Origin: an uncultured Candidatus Saccharibacteria bacterium
GTDB lineage: Bacteria; Patescibacteriota; Saccharimonadia; Saccharimonadales; Saccharimonadaceae
Assembly: GCA_938046735.1 (NCBI GenBank)
Contig: CALIXF010000009.1
Coordinates: 62,001-126,000 of the forward strand
Length of the DNA stretch: 64,000 nt
Reading direction: 5' to 3'
Positions 1 to 9,311 of this stretch are shown one piece after another. The number at the start of each line of letters is the position of its first letter. The first letter of the stretch is position 1. Both the position numbers and the translations under genes were made by a program. The notes beneath the pieces were generated by a model, which saw nothing but the letters and a program-made list of their open reading frames with translations, had not been told where the DNA came from and made no database searches.

Positions 1-738
1 AACCATGGAAAAACCAAAGGTGATATTACTAGCATCTTTGCGTTTGACTAAAATGGCGGGAGAAGAGTGGAGTTTATCCTTAGGTATTTCAAAACGTTTA
101 CCTTCTTTTAAATCCCAGTCTTCAAGATTACGTAGAATATCTTTTTTGCGATGTTTGATTTGTCCGGCAATGATGAGACGCATATTTTTTGCGGTATGAG
201 TACGTCGATAATGTTCACGGATGTCTTTTAATTCAATATTATTGATTGTGGCGAGGCGTTCTTTAAGATTGGGAACATCTTCTCCAATAGCTTTTTGAAG
301 TCTTGGCCAAAGTAATCTGGCATAATCATTCATGTAGCCAGTCAATTCGGCCTTGACGTTGCCTTTTTCACTTTTTAACTCTTCTTCGTTAAACTTTGGT
401 GATGTAATGGCGATTCGTTCTAAATTTAGAATACGCTCCCATTCAAAATCTGCACATTCAGCCTCATAGCAGACTGAATAATCTGAAGTCCAAGCATTAT
501 GATAGGCACCATTTTTGGTAAAATCAGCTTCGTAGGCTTGCTCGTCGGGAAAGACTGAGTTGGCACCAAAACTGAGATGTTCAACAACATGGGCAATTTC
601 GTAAAGATCTGGGGTTTTAGCAAAACGCATACCACCACGAAATTGGACTTTAATGTTCATGACGGAGGCGCCAGGAACGTCAATAAGTAGTCCCCTCGCG
701 CCGTTTTTGAGCTCGATTTCTTCAACAAAATGTTTCAT
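1..738 (-). CDS. M16 family zinc metallopeptidase (partial, C-terminus beyond left edge)
   Basis: Reading from ATG at 738 toward the window edge gives 246 codons with no stop, so the protein is cut at its C-terminal side. It shows the inverted zinc motif H50-V-V-E53-H54 and a glutamate at about residue 131, the spacing expected for the third zinc ligand of pitrilysin/insulinase-type peptidases. These enzymes cleave peptides inside a clamshell of two homologous halves; only the first half is visible. The start lies 2 bases after the secA stop, so it is probably co-transcribed with and translationally coupled to secA. Family assignment is firm; the substrate is unknown. Confidence 0.88.
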   Translation of the reverse strand, partial: MKHFVEEIELKNGARGLLIDVPGASVMNIKVQFRGGMRFAKTPDLYEIAHVVEHLSFGANSVFPDEQAYEADFTKNGAYHNAWTSDYSVCYEAECADFEWERILNLERIAITSPKFNEEELKSEKGNVKAELTGYMNDYARLLWPRLQKAIGEDVPNLKERLATINNIELKDIREHYRRTHTAKNMRLIIAGQIKHRKKDILRNLEDWDLKEGKRFEIPKDKLHSSPAILVKRKDASNITFGFSMV

Positions 739-740
739 GA

Positions 741-3533
741 TCAACGCTTACTATGTTTTTTGTTTTGACGTTGTTTCTTCTTTAGTTTTCGAGCAGTATT
801 GCGCTCATGATTTAGGTTTGTCTTATTAGATGAGCCAGTTTTAAATTCATTATCGAGATTTTTTACACCAGAGTCAATAGTGTTTACACCCTTATTGGTG
901 GCAGACTCAGCCATTTGAGTGAGCTCGGTATCGTATTCTTTTCCATCTATAACATCTGTAGCAATGGCCTCTTGTTTGGTGATACTAAGAAGGATCTTGA
1001 GAACTTCTTCGCGAAGATTTTTTTGCAACCCTTCAAAAAGTTTTTGTGACTCAGTACGATATTCAACAAGTGGATCCCGTTGTCCGATCGAGCGCCAGTG
1101 AATTCCCTCGCGAAGATACTGCATATTTTCGAGATGTTGCATCCAGAGAGCATCTAGAACTTTAAGATAAACTTCGCGTTCAATGCGACGCATAACATCT
1201 GGGCCAAAGTCCAATTCTTGAGAGTTATAAGCTTCACTAACAGCGGTCAGTGCGAGCTTGGCACGATCGGTAGGTTTTCGCATTTGACCGATAGTTTCAA
1301 CGAGCTCGGGATCAATGTTAAAGACCTGAAGAAAGTTTTGTTTAAATTTCTTGTTCACGCGAGAGCTTTCGATAGTGAGATCTTCGGTGGCTTCTTTCAT
1401 CAGACGCTTGATTTCTTGGAAAATATTTTCTCCCTCAAGAATTTTGCGGCGCATTAGATACACGACGCGACGATGTCGATTGATTACATTGTCATACTGG
1501 ACGACGTTTTTACGTGAATCGAAATTAAACCCTTCAATACGACGTTGGGCAGCTTCAAGGTTACGAGTGACTGCACGATTTTGAATAGGTGTATCTTCAT
1601 CTAAGCCAACATAACGAAGAATATTGCCAAGCTGTGTACCCTGAAAGATGCGCATAAGATCATCTTCACAGGAAACAAAGAACTGTGTGATACCAGGATC
1701 GCCTTGACGACCAGCACGACCGCGGAGCTGATTATCAACACGACGTGAATCGTGACGTTCTGAGCCGATGACTACGAGGCCACCCAGCTTTTTAACTTCT
1801 TCAGAAAGTTTAATGTCGGTACCACGTCCTGCCATATTAGTAGCAAGAGTGATTGCGCCTTTTTCTCCAGCTTTGGCAATAATAGCGGCCTCACGTTCGT
1901 TATTCTTGGCGTTGAGAATTTCATATTTAAGCCCAACTTCGTCAAGATGCTTTGCAATTAATTCGTTTTTGACGATACTGGCAGAACCAACAAGGATTGG
2001 TAGACCTTTTGCATGATATTCCTGAATAGCCTTAACGATGGCGCGAAGTTTGCCAGCTTCAGTACGGAAGATTAAATCGTCTTTATCGACACGAATAATC
2101 GGACGATTTGGCGGAATTTGAATAACGTCGAGGGCGTAGATCTGCTGAAACTCTTCGGCTTCTGTGAAGGCAGTACCGGTCATACCTGAAAGTTTACGGT
2201 AGAGCCGGAAGAAGTTCTGGAAAGAGATAGTAGCAAGAGTCATAGATTCTTCTTTAACGGCGACGCCTTCTTTGGCCTCGATGGCTTGGTGAAGACCTTC
2301 ATTATAACGGCGACCGTGCATCAGACGACCGGTGTGCTCATCAACGATAATAACTTCACCAGAGTTTGTAACGACATAATCACGATCACGACTAAAAACA
2401 ACCTGCGCTCGAAGTGCTTGATCTAAGTGATAAACGAGTCGAGAATTTTCGGCAGAATAAAGATTATCAATGCCGAGTAGACTTTGAACTTTTTCAATTC
2501 CCTGGTCAGTTAAGGTGACAGACTTATGTTTTTCGTCAAGAACGTAATCGGTAGCATCAAGTTTGGCTACTATTTTAGCGAATTGATAATAGGAATCCGG
2601 ATTATCACCTGCAGGAGCAGAAATAATAAGCGGTGTACGGGCTTCATCGATGAGAATTGAGTCGACCTCATCAACGATGGCGAAATTAAGTTCACGTTGT
2701 CTAAGGAAATCAACTTCATTGACCATGTTGTCACGAAGATAATCAAACCCAAATTCATTATTGGTGCCATAAGTTACATCTGCGGCATAGGCTTCCTTGC
2801 GGGTGCATGGTTTAAGGTGCTGCATACGTTCATCATCATGTTCTTCGTTGATATATTCAGGATCGTAAATGAAATTGGCGTCGGCAATAATAACACCAAC
2901 ACTAAGTCCGAGAAAATGGTAAACTGGTGCGTTCCAGCCGGCATCGCGTTGAGCAAGATAATCATTAACCGTTACAATATGAACACCACGGCCAGTTAGT
3001 GCATTAAGATAGGAAGGCAAAAGAGCGACAAGGGTTTTGCCTTCACCAGTTTTCATCTCAGCAACATTACCTTCGTGAAGAGCGATACCGCCGATGAGCT
3101 GAACATCAAAATGACGCATACCTAAAATACGTAAAGTAGACTCGCGAACAAGTGCAAAGGCGTCAGGTAGAAGTTGATCAAGAACTTTATCTTCTTCTTT
3201 GGCAAGGTTAGCAGATTGGTCTTTATTGTTTTTTGGAGATTTTGTAGTCTTTTTTTCTTGTTGCTTTTGTTTATTAAGTGCAACCTTGGCTTCAGCTTTT
3301 TTTCGGAGAAATAAAAGACGTTCTTTAAGGATGTTAGTTTGCTCTTGAAGCTCTTGGTCAGACATGGACTGATATTTCGGCTCGAGTTTATTGATGTCTT
3401 GAACAATTTTCTTCATTCGCTTGAGGTTACGTTTTTCGGGATCACCAAAAATTCCTTGAAGTACGCGGGTAGTTAGGGTTTTATCAGCCAATTTGTCGGT
3501 TGGCTTCTTTTCTTTTTTTAATTTTTTCGACAT
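741..3533 (-). CDS. secA: Preprotein translocase ATPase SecA
   Basis: SecA is the motor that drives unfolded preproteins through SecYEG. The 930-aa product has the Walker A motif KTGEGKT at residues 161-167, the DEVDSILIDEARTPL helicase block and the C-terminal helicase motifs (GRAGRQGDPG). Walker A lies about 50-60 residues later than in typical SecA because of a Lys/Gln/Asn-rich insertion at about residues 82-118. The C-terminus is a basic tail (KKKQRQNKKHSKR) with no cysteine zinc-binding/SecB-binding module. GGAGG stands 12 bases before the ATG. The M16 peptidase gene follows after 2 bases. secE is also in this window but in a distant operon. Confidence 0.98.
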   Translation of the reverse strand: MSKKLKKEKKPTDKLADKTLTTRVLQGIFGDPEKRNLKRMKKIVQDINKLEPKYQSMSDQELQEQTNILKERLLFLRKKAEAKVALNKQKQQEKKTTKSPKNNKDQSANLAKEEDKVLDQLLPDAFALVRESTLRILGMRHFDVQLIGGIALHEGNVAEMKTGEGKTLVALLPSYLNALTGRGVHIVTVNDYLAQRDAGWNAPVYHFLGLSVGVIIADANFIYDPEYINEEHDDERMQHLKPCTRKEAYAADVTYGTNNEFGFDYLRDNMVNEVDFLRQRELNFAIVDEVDSILIDEARTPLIISAPAGDNPDSYYQFAKIVAKLDATDYVLDEKHKSVTLTDQGIEKVQSLLGIDNLYSAENSRLVYHLDQALRAQVVFSRDRDYVVTNSGEVIIVDEHTGRLMHGRRYNEGLHQAIEAKEGVAVKEESMTLATISFQNFFRLYRKLSGMTGTAFTEAEEFQQIYALDVIQIPPNRPIIRVDKDDLIFRTEAGKLRAIVKAIQEYHAKGLPILVGSASIVKNELIAKHLDEVGLKYEILNAKNNEREAAIIAKAGEKGAITLATNMAGRGTDIKLSEEVKKLGGLVVIGSERHDSRRVDNQLRGRAGRQGDPGITQFFVSCEDDLMRIFQGTQLGNILRYVGLDEDTPIQNRAVTRNLEAAQRRIEGFNFDSRKNVVQYDNVINRHRRVVYLMRRKILEGENIFQEIKRLMKEATEDLTIESSRVNKKFKQNFLQVFNIDPELVETIGQMRKPTDRAKLALTAVSEAYNSQELDFGPDVMRRIEREVYLKVLDALWMQHLENMQYLREGIHWRSIGQRDPLVEYRTESQKLFEGLQKNLREEVLKILLSITKQEAIATDVIDGKEYDTELTQMAESATNKGVNTIDSGVKNLDNEFKTGSSNKTNLNHERNTARKLKKKQRQNKKHSKR

Positions 3534-3559
3534 AGTCAGTCAAAACCTCCAAAAACGGT

Positions 3560-3588
3560 ATTATATTATGAATGTATTTTATCACAAA
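3560..3588 (-). promoter_or_regulatory. Putative secA promoter
   Basis: On the minus strand TATAAT lies at 3565-3560 with a TTGTGA-like -35 about 16 bases upstream. The predicted start gives a short leader carrying GGAGG before secA. It overlaps the terminator of the hpf gene. Confidence 0.5.
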
Positions 3589-3618
3589 AACTGCATGAAT
3601 AAGTGATCCATGCAGTTT
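3586..3618 (-). terminator. Rho-independent terminator after hpf
   Basis: A 10-bp inverted repeat (AAACTGCATG / CATGCAGTTT) with an 11-base loop is followed on the minus strand by a T run, directly downstream of the hpf stop. Confidence 0.75.
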
Positions 3619-3645
3619 GAAATTTGATTTTCGCGTGTTTTATAT

Positions 3646-4008
3646 CTACTTTTCGCGGCGAAAAAGACGAAGGAGTGGATTCTTGCGTAGGTGAGGATTA
3701 GTTTCAATTTTATAGCGACGGATTTGTCCAGTAAGTTTAGCCTCAAGGATATCAATACCAGCGAAGACATTTGAACACTCATCCTTGGCGGCAATAACTT
3801 TACCACCAGGGATTTCCATGGCAACGGAAATTTCATATTTATTACCATGTGAACGATTAACTTCGGTGACAACAATTTTTGCAATGACGTCTTTTTTGCT
3901 GCCACGAGGTAGGTAACGGTCGAGCTTGCCGATGCGTTTGATAGCGTACTTCTGAAAACTTTCTTCAACTTTGTAATTACTGCCACTAATATCAATTTTT
4001 TCAATCAT
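3646..4008 (-). CDS. hpf: Ribosome hibernation-promoting factor (short HPF/RaiA, S30AE family)
   Basis: The 120-aa protein matches the S30AE family along its whole length: beta-alpha-beta start (MIEKIDISGSNYKV), the helix with KYAIKRIGKLDRYLPRG, and the closing helix ending in basic residues (RRYKIETNPHLRKN). Such proteins bind the 30S decoding channel and inactivate ribosomes in stationary phase or stress. It lacks the C-terminal dimerisation domain of long HPF, so it is the short form. AAAGGAG precedes the ATG and an extended -10 (TGTTAAAAT) lies upstream, so it is probably a single-gene unit between serS and secA. Confidence 0.92.
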   Translation of the reverse strand: MIEKIDISGSNYKVEESFQKYAIKRIGKLDRYLPRGSKKDVIAKIVVTEVNRSHGNKYEISVAMEIPGGKVIAAKDECSNVFAGIDILEAKLTGQIRRYKIETNPHLRKNPLLRLFRREK

Positions 4009-4057
4009 ATATACTCCTTTCGCTTATTTTAACATATGAAGTTAAAAATTATGTGTC

Positions 4058-5302
4058 TTATAATTCATCAACTCCAAGGTATGGTTTCAAAACGGCAGGT
4101 ACCTTTAATTTGCCATTTTTTTCAGCAAAGTTTTCAATAACTGCAACCATAGTGCGAGCGAGAGAGATAGCAGTACCATTAAGTGTATGAAGGGTTTCAA
4201 TAGTACCATCTTTGCGGCGGACACGAATATTGAGACCTTTAGCTTGGAAATCAGTACAGTTTGAACAGCTGGTAAGTTCACGATATTTTTGATCAACTGG
4301 CGACCAGTATTCGATGTCATATTTTTTAGCGGCTGGCGCGCCTAGATCACCGGCAGCAATGTTAATCACGTGATATGGAATACCAATTTCCTGCCAGATC
4401 TCTTCTTCGATCGCACGAATTTTTTCATGTATTTCCTTGCTTTGTTCTGGAAGACAAAAAGAATACATCTCTAATTTATTAAACTGATGGACACGGAAGA
4501 GGCCGCGGGTGTGTTTGCCATAAGTGCCAGCTTCCTTACGAAAGCAAGCTGAAAAACCAGCATAGAAAAGGGGGAGCTTATCTTCGTCAATGATTTCATC
4601 CATATGGTAGCCAGTGATCGGCATTTCAGCAGTCGCAATCATAGCCAGGTCTTCACCTTCAATGTAATATTCGTCGCTTTGTTCAGAACTTCTTGGTGCG
4701 AAACCAGTACCTTCGAGAACACGAGAATTTACCATATCTGGTACATCCATCAAAGTAAACCCATGTTCGGTGACTTTTTTAATGCCAAATTGGATGAGGG
4801 CATTTTCAAGAAGAGCAAGCCCACCTTTAACGTAATAAAATTTAGCTCCAGCCACTTTGGCACCACGCTCAAAATCAACCCAATCGCGTGACACTGCATA
4901 ATCTAAATGATCAACACCTTCAGTTTTTTGACCACCCCATTTTGCCACTTCTACACTAGCACTTTCGTCGCCAAGTGGAACATCATCAAAAATGATATTT
5001 GGTACAGTTTTTAGGAGATTTTTAAAATTAGTTTCCTCTTCGTTTAATTTTGCTTCAAGATTGGCAATCTGTTCTTTTAGTATTTTTCCGCGGTTGATTT
5101 GTTCTTCTGTAGGTTTATCGCCTTTCATAGATTCGGTATTTTGATTGCGTTCTTTACGAAGAGCTTCGACTTCCTGGAGAGTAGATTTTCTTTGGTCATC
5201 GAGAGTAAATAGCTTATCAAGGTCAATGTTTTTGTACATTTTTTCGTTGATGGAATGTTGAACTAGTTCACGGTTGGCTCTAATAAAATTAATATCTAAC
5301 AT
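4058..5302 (-). CDS. serS: Seryl-tRNA synthetase
   Basis: The 414-aa product is a class II synthetase that charges tRNA-Ser. It starts with the long antiparallel coiled-coil arm typical of SerRS (about residues 30-105, rich in E/K/Q heptads). The catalytic core follows, with motif 2 (FRKEAGTYGKHTRGLFRVHQ) and motif 3 (LNGTAISLARTMVAVIEN). Length is normal for the family. GAGG lies upstream of the ATG, and lysS ends 30 bases upstream on the same strand, so the two are likely one transcript from the lysS promoter. Confidence 0.97.
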   Translation of the reverse strand: MLDINFIRANRELVQHSINEKMYKNIDLDKLFTLDDQRKSTLQEVEALRKERNQNTESMKGDKPTEEQINRGKILKEQIANLEAKLNEEETNFKNLLKTVPNIIFDDVPLGDESASVEVAKWGGQKTEGVDHLDYAVSRDWVDFERGAKVAGAKFYYVKGGLALLENALIQFGIKKVTEHGFTLMDVPDMVNSRVLEGTGFAPRSSEQSDEYYIEGEDLAMIATAEMPITGYHMDEIIDEDKLPLFYAGFSACFRKEAGTYGKHTRGLFRVHQFNKLEMYSFCLPEQSKEIHEKIRAIEEEIWQEIGIPYHVINIAAGDLGAPAAKKYDIEYWSPVDQKYRELTSCSNCTDFQAKGLNIRVRRKDGTIETLHTLNGTAISLARTMVAVIENFAEKNGKLKVPAVLKPYLGVDEL

Positions 5303-5331
5303 TTTTACCTCTTTTCTTTTGAGACTATCAA

Positions 5332-6792
5332 TTAATTATCTGTTTTGCGCTTTATAATCGGGAATGGAACGGCCTCACGACCGGAAACGCCCTCAAGAAG
5401 CCAAAAATTGCGTTCGGAATTACCCCATCCACAGGCAGGTGGCATACCATATTCAAGCATCTCGACGAAATCCATATCAAGCATTTGAGCTTCATCATCG
5501 CCAGAATCGCGCATAGCTTGTTGTTCCTGAAAACGATTAAGTTGATCTATTGGATCGTTTAATTCAGAATAGCCGTTGCCCATTTCTGTGCCAGCGATAA
5601 TAGGATGGAAACGTTCAGTTACTAATGGATTTTCTGGAGAAATTTTTGCAAGTGGTGAAAGACTGAGCGGTTCTTCGATGAGCCAGAACGGACCGCTAGA
5701 TTCTTTACGAATAAGTTTCCAAAGATTATCAATGAGGCGGGAATCAGCTTGGTTTTGTTTTACTTCGACATTATTAGCCTTGAGAATCTGAATAATTTTA
5801 GTGCGATCTGGATTAAAGACGTCTATATTAAAATGTTGCTTGATGAGGTCAGCATATTTGATGCGTGGCCATTTTTGTGATAAATCAATATTGAATCCAC
5901 CAACAGTAAATTGAAGAGTGCCCCAAGTTTTTAGGGCGACATATTTAATCATTTCTTCGTAGAAATTCATACCATCTCGATAGTCTTCAAAAGCAGCGTA
6001 GGATTCAAAGGCGATATGTTCAGGAAGATGCTCGTCGTCAACGCCTTCATTGCGGAAGCGAGGGCCGATATCGTAGACTTTTTCAAAGCCAGCACCAAGC
6101 AAACGTTTTAGGGGAAGTTCCTGGGAAATACGTAGGTAAAAATCTTCATCAAGAGCATCCATATGTGTAACAAAAGGTGCAGCGTCAGCACCGCCTGTGG
6201 TGTGTTCCAGAATTGGAGTATTAATCTCAATAAAACCGTGTTCGTTCATGAAATCACGGGTAGCCTGCCAGAAACGGCTTCGACGAACAAGACGTTCGCG
6301 TACCTCGGGATTTACATTCATATCGACATAACGACGTCGATAGCGTTCTTCCTTGTTAGTGAAACCGTCGCGACCAGGGAGCGGACGAAGGGCTTTAGTG
6401 AGTAAGCGAACGGCATCTGTGAAAACTGAGATTTCACCGGTTTGAGATTTGCCAACAATGCCTTTAGCTTCGATAAAATCTCCGAGATCAAGTAATTTAA
6501 GAGTTTTGATAGTAAAATGACCTTCTTTTTCTTCAGTAGATTGTTTCATGAAAAGTTGAATTTCGCCAAAATAGTCGCGAATTTTAATAAAGGCTAATTT
6601 ACCAAAGCTACGAATGGCGACAATGCGTCCAGCAATAGTGACCTCTTTCTGATTTAATTGATCAAAATTATCTAAAATTTCAGAAATTTTAGTGTCGCGG
6701 TTCGAGTGGGCTGGATAAGGATCAATGCCAAGATTTTTAATCTCAGTTAATTTACGCAGACGCTCGTCTCTGTAATCGCTAATTGTTGTCAT
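5332..6792 (-). CDS. lysS: Class II lysyl-tRNA synthetase
   Basis: The 486-aa protein has an N-terminal OB-fold anticodon-binding domain (about residues 50-150, VTIAGRIVAIRSFGKLAFIK) and a class II catalytic domain with motif 2 around RFRNEGVDDEHLPEH. Motif 3 is divergent: the usual G-x-G-x-G-x-D-R-L pattern appears as CGWGNSERNFWLL, keeping the motif arginine. Charging tRNA-Lys is the expected role; the AspRS/AsnRS relatives are less likely given the LysRS-type C-terminus. No ribosome binding site precedes the ATG; a TATAAT box ends 6 bases before it, suggesting a leaderless mRNA. Confidence 0.93.
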   Translation of the reverse strand: MTTISDYRDERLRKLTEIKNLGIDPYPAHSNRDTKISEILDNFDQLNQKEVTIAGRIVAIRSFGKLAFIKIRDYFGEIQLFMKQSTEEKEGHFTIKTLKLLDLGDFIEAKGIVGKSQTGEISVFTDAVRLLTKALRPLPGRDGFTNKEERYRRRYVDMNVNPEVRERLVRRSRFWQATRDFMNEHGFIEINTPILEHTTGGADAAPFVTHMDALDEDFYLRISQELPLKRLLGAGFEKVYDIGPRFRNEGVDDEHLPEHIAFESYAAFEDYRDGMNFYEEMIKYVALKTWGTLQFTVGGFNIDLSQKWPRIKYADLIKQHFNIDVFNPDRTKIIQILKANNVEVKQNQADSRLIDNLWKLIRKESSGPFWLIEEPLSLSPLAKISPENPLVTERFHPIIAGTEMGNGYSELNDPIDQLNRFQEQQAMRDSGDDEAQMLDMDFVEMLEYGMPPACGWGNSERNFWLLEGVSGREAVPFPIIKRKTDN

Positions 6793-6798
6793 ATCTTG

Positions 6799-6826
6799 AT
6801 TATACCATGTCTCTGTTTCACCTCAA
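6799..6826 (-). promoter_or_regulatory. lysS promoter (leaderless type)
   Basis: Minus-strand TTGAGG at 6826-6821, a 16-bp spacer and TATAAT at 6804-6799, then only CAAGAT before the lysS ATG. Transcription would start at or within a base or two of the start codon. Confidence 0.7.
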
Positions 6827-6857
6827 GAAACAGTTTAATTTTAATAGAATAAGTAGT

Positions 6858-7403
6858 TTAAATTTTCATAATTTCAACTTCTTTGGCCTTGAAGAGTTCA
6901 TCGATTTTGCTGGAGAAATTTCTGATGAGTTCATCGATTTCTTTCTCTCCACGCTTCTTGATATCCTCAGAAAGGTCGTCAGTGGATTTAAGTTCTTTTC
7001 TAGCATCATCGCGAATTTTACGGAGAGCGACTTTGGCTTCTTCAACTTTGTTTGAGGCGGATTTGACAATTTCTTTACGGCGTTCTTCAGTGAGCGGAGG
7101 TACGGGAACGCGTACGACGCGGCCGTCATCGGCAGGATTTAATCCTAAGGTTTGGTCTGCACGGATTGCAGAGGCAATAGCTTGAATGGTCGATGGATCA
7201 AAGGGGGTGATTAAAAGCATAGTGGCATCACCAGCGGTGACGTTAGCGACTTGATTGAGGGGCAGATATTGTCCATAGGCTTCAACTTTTATACTACCTA
7301 ACATGTCGGGGTGAGCACGACCGGTACGTACTTTCTGCATCTCCGATTTGAACCGTTCAATAATAGCTTCCATGGCTTGTTGGTATTCAGTGTGATCAAA
7401 CAT
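6858..7403 (-). CDS. frr: Ribosome recycling factor
   Basis: The 181-aa protein (MFDHTEYQQAMEAI...) matches ribosome recycling factor in length and order: helix with RTGRAHPDML, the beta-rich arm (PLNQVANVTAGDATMLLI), the PLTEERRKEIVK segment and the long C-terminal helices. With EF-G it splits post-termination ribosomes. The frame stays open 54 codons further upstream, but ATG at 7403 is preceded by AAAGGAA at good spacing and matches the family start. proS lies upstream on the same strand, 46 bases away. Confidence 0.96.
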   Translation of the reverse strand: MFDHTEYQQAMEAIIERFKSEMQKVRTGRAHPDMLGSIKVEAYGQYLPLNQVANVTAGDATMLLITPFDPSTIQAIASAIRADQTLGLNPADDGRVVRVPVPPLTEERRKEIVKSASNKVEEAKVALRKIRDDARKELKSTDDLSEDIKKRGEKEIDELIRNFSSKIDELFKAKEVEIMKI

Positions 7404-7449
7404 AATATTCCTTTTATTCTTTCTTATTAATATCGTACCATAGAAGCGA

Positions 7450-8685
7450 TTAATCTGATAATAGCTGTTTGAGCTCTTGTATTGAGATATTTTTTGTTTC
7501 ACCGGTTTTACGGTCAGTGATTTCAGCTGAGCCGTCCTCAAGGGTTTTATCAGAAACAACGACACGATAGGGTATACCCATTAATTCAGCATCGGTAAAC
7601 TTCTCACCTGGTCGGAGATTGCGATCGTCGAGTAGGACATTCTTTGAGTGTTTTTGATGTAATTCTCTTGCAAGATCCTCACCTTGATCTCCGATACCAA
7701 TAACGTAATATTTAAACGGTGCGATATTTTCTGGCCAGACTAAACCTTTTTCATCGGCAAATTTTTCAGCAATGACACCCATGACGCGAGAAACGCCAAT
7801 ACCGTAACTACCCATGAAGACGGTCTTCTTTTCGCCATTTTGATCGTCAAATTTAAGATTAATTGGTTCAGAGAATTTATAGCGAAGGGTAAAAATGTTA
7901 CCAACTTCAGCAGCAGTTGTGGCGGTAAAGTCTTCACGCTTTGCGCCTAAGTCATTTAGTACTTCTTCATTCATTACTTCTTCGTTAACGGCAATGGTTT
8001 TATCATGATTGAGATAGATGATGTCTTCGCCGACTGGTAGTAAAGTCTGATATTCGTGGCTGTATTTTGAAAAAGCACCACCAGAGGCGTAGGTCTTAAA
8101 GGTACAGTCACCAAGACCAAGTCGTTCGTAGATGCGCATATAAGCTTGGTCAACTTGGTCATAGAATTTCTGATGTTCGGTTTCATCAATACTAAAACTA
8201 TATAGATCTTTCATTAAAAACTCACGGGTACGTAGAATACCAGATTTGGCACGTAGTTCATTTCTATATTTGGTCTGAAACTGATAAACATAAACTGGGA
8301 GATCTTTGTAGGAGGAAATAAATTTGGTCATGAGGTTAGTAATAGGTTCCTCGTGGGTTGGAGCAAGCCCCAATTCTCCACCGGCGTTAAGTTTGGTTTT
8401 AAACCAAACATCAATTACTTGATCGCTCCAGCGGTCTGTTTTGATCCAAGGTTCAGGGTTTTGCAAGGCGGTCATTTGGAATTCTTGACAACCAAGCTTA
8501 TTAAGTTCTTCGCGAATGACATCTTGAATTTTATTGAGAGTAATAAGACCTAAGGGGAGAAAATCGTAGACACCTGCCATTTCTTTATGAATATAACCCG
8601 CGCGAATGAGTAATTGTGCATTGCGAGCGGTCTCCTCCTTGCCCACTTCACGGAAGGTTTTGATAAAAGATTGACTTAATTTCAT
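7450..8685 (-). CDS. proS: Prolyl-tRNA synthetase, short form without editing domain
   Basis: The class II synthetase charges tRNA-Pro. Motifs seen include GLAPTHEEPITNLM, the motif 2 region YRNELRAKSGILRTREFLMKD (split here by position only) and the C-terminal anticodon-binding domain ending in RKTGETKNISIQEL. It is only 411 aa; standard bacterial ProRS is about 570 aa because of a roughly 180-residue INS editing domain between motifs 2 and 3, and that insertion is absent. The frame is open further upstream, but ATG at 8685 follows AGGTGAG and fits the family N-terminus (MKLSQSFIKTFREV). It is divergent from greA. Confidence 0.95.
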   Translation of the reverse strand: MKLSQSFIKTFREVGKEETARNAQLLIRAGYIHKEMAGVYDFLPLGLITLNKIQDVIREELNKLGCQEFQMTALQNPEPWIKTDRWSDQVIDVWFKTKLNAGGELGLAPTHEEPITNLMTKFISSYKDLPVYVYQFQTKYRNELRAKSGILRTREFLMKDLYSFSIDETEHQKFYDQVDQAYMRIYERLGLGDCTFKTYASGGAFSKYSHEYQTLLPVGEDIIYLNHDKTIAVNEEVMNEEVLNDLGAKREDFTATTAAEVGNIFTLRYKFSEPINLKFDDQNGEKKTVFMGSYGIGVSRVMGVIAEKFADEKGLVWPENIAPFKYYVIGIGDQGEDLARELHQKHSKNVLLDDRNLRPGEKFTDAELMGIPYRVVVSDKTLEDGSAEITDRKTGETKNISIQELKQLLSD

Positions 8686-8734
8686 TTTTCTCACCTTTCT
8701 TAATTGTAATGGATCGATTATATCATAGAAGAGC

Positions 8735-8763
8735 TTGACTTTTATAATACTTACGTGTATTTT
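8735..8763 (+). promoter_or_regulatory. greA promoter (candidate leaderless)
   Basis: TTGACT at 8735-8740, a 17-bp spacer and TATTTT at 8758-8763 end 7 bases before the greA ATG. A better-looking TATAAT at 8743-8748 has no good -35 and would give a leader of roughly 16 bases without a Shine-Dalgarno sequence. Either way the leader is very short. Confidence 0.5.
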
Positions 8764-8770
8764 ATTAAGC

Positions 8771-9217
8771 ATGAAAAAAATCGTAAACTTGACTAAAGAT
8801 GGTAAGGCAGAGCTTGAAAAAGAGCTGAAAAGACTGATTGCCGAACGTCCTGTGGTTGCTGATCGTTTAGCTTATGCTAGATCTTTTGGTGATCTTAAAG
8901 AAAATCAAGAGTATACAGATGCGCGTGATGAACAGCGACAGATTGAAACAAGAATTCTGGAAATTGAAGATATTTTAAAGAGCGCCAAAATTATTGAATC
9001 TGGCAATTTTGAGAAAGTTGCGGTTGGCGCTAGAGTAAAAATTAAGATTTTGGGCAAAGAGCACGAATATACAATTGTGGGTGAAGTCGAAGCTGATCCC
9101 CTGAATGGTCGGATTTCTGATATTTCTCCAATTGGTAAGGCTTTGATGGGTAAGAAAGTTGGTGAAAAATATACCTTACCAAATGGTAACGAGGGCGAAA
9201 TTATTGCCATTGCTTAA
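8771..9217 (+). CDS. greA: Transcript cleavage factor GreA
   Basis: GreA rescues backtracked RNA polymerase by stimulating cleavage of the transcript 3' end. The 148-aa protein has the N-terminal coiled coil with the acidic tip (SFGDLKENQEYTDARDEQ), including the conserved D and E, then the FKBP-like domain ending in SPIGKALMGKKVG and LPNGNEGEIIAI. The in-frame codons upstream lack a signal and are not part of the family, so ATG 8771 is used. It is a single-gene plus-strand unit divergent from proS, with a terminator at 9234. Confidence 0.96.
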   Translation: MKKIVNLTKDGKAELEKELKRLIAERPVVADRLAYARSFGDLKENQEYTDARDEQRQIETRILEIEDILKSAKIIESGNFEKVAVGARVKIKILGKEHEYTIVGEVEADPLNGRISDISPIGKALMGKKVGEKYTLPNGNEGEIIAIA

Positions 9218-9233
9218 AGATATCTAAAAAAAT

Positions 9234-9254
9234 AATACCTGATGGTATTGTTTT
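9234..9254 (+). terminator. Terminator after greA
   Basis: AATACC-TGAT-GGTATT hairpin followed by GTTTTG, 16 bases after the greA stop. Confidence 0.55.
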
Positions 9255-9311
9255 GTATTAATAGTAGATTAGTGGTGCTACTTTTTTATGAAAAGATTGT
9301 GTTTAAAAAGC

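Noticed and set aside
6858..9217. Longer N-termini for frr, proS and greA
   Set aside because: The longer readings overlap neighbouring genes or promoters and do not match family starts; the shorter frr and proS starts also carry Shine-Dalgarno sequences.
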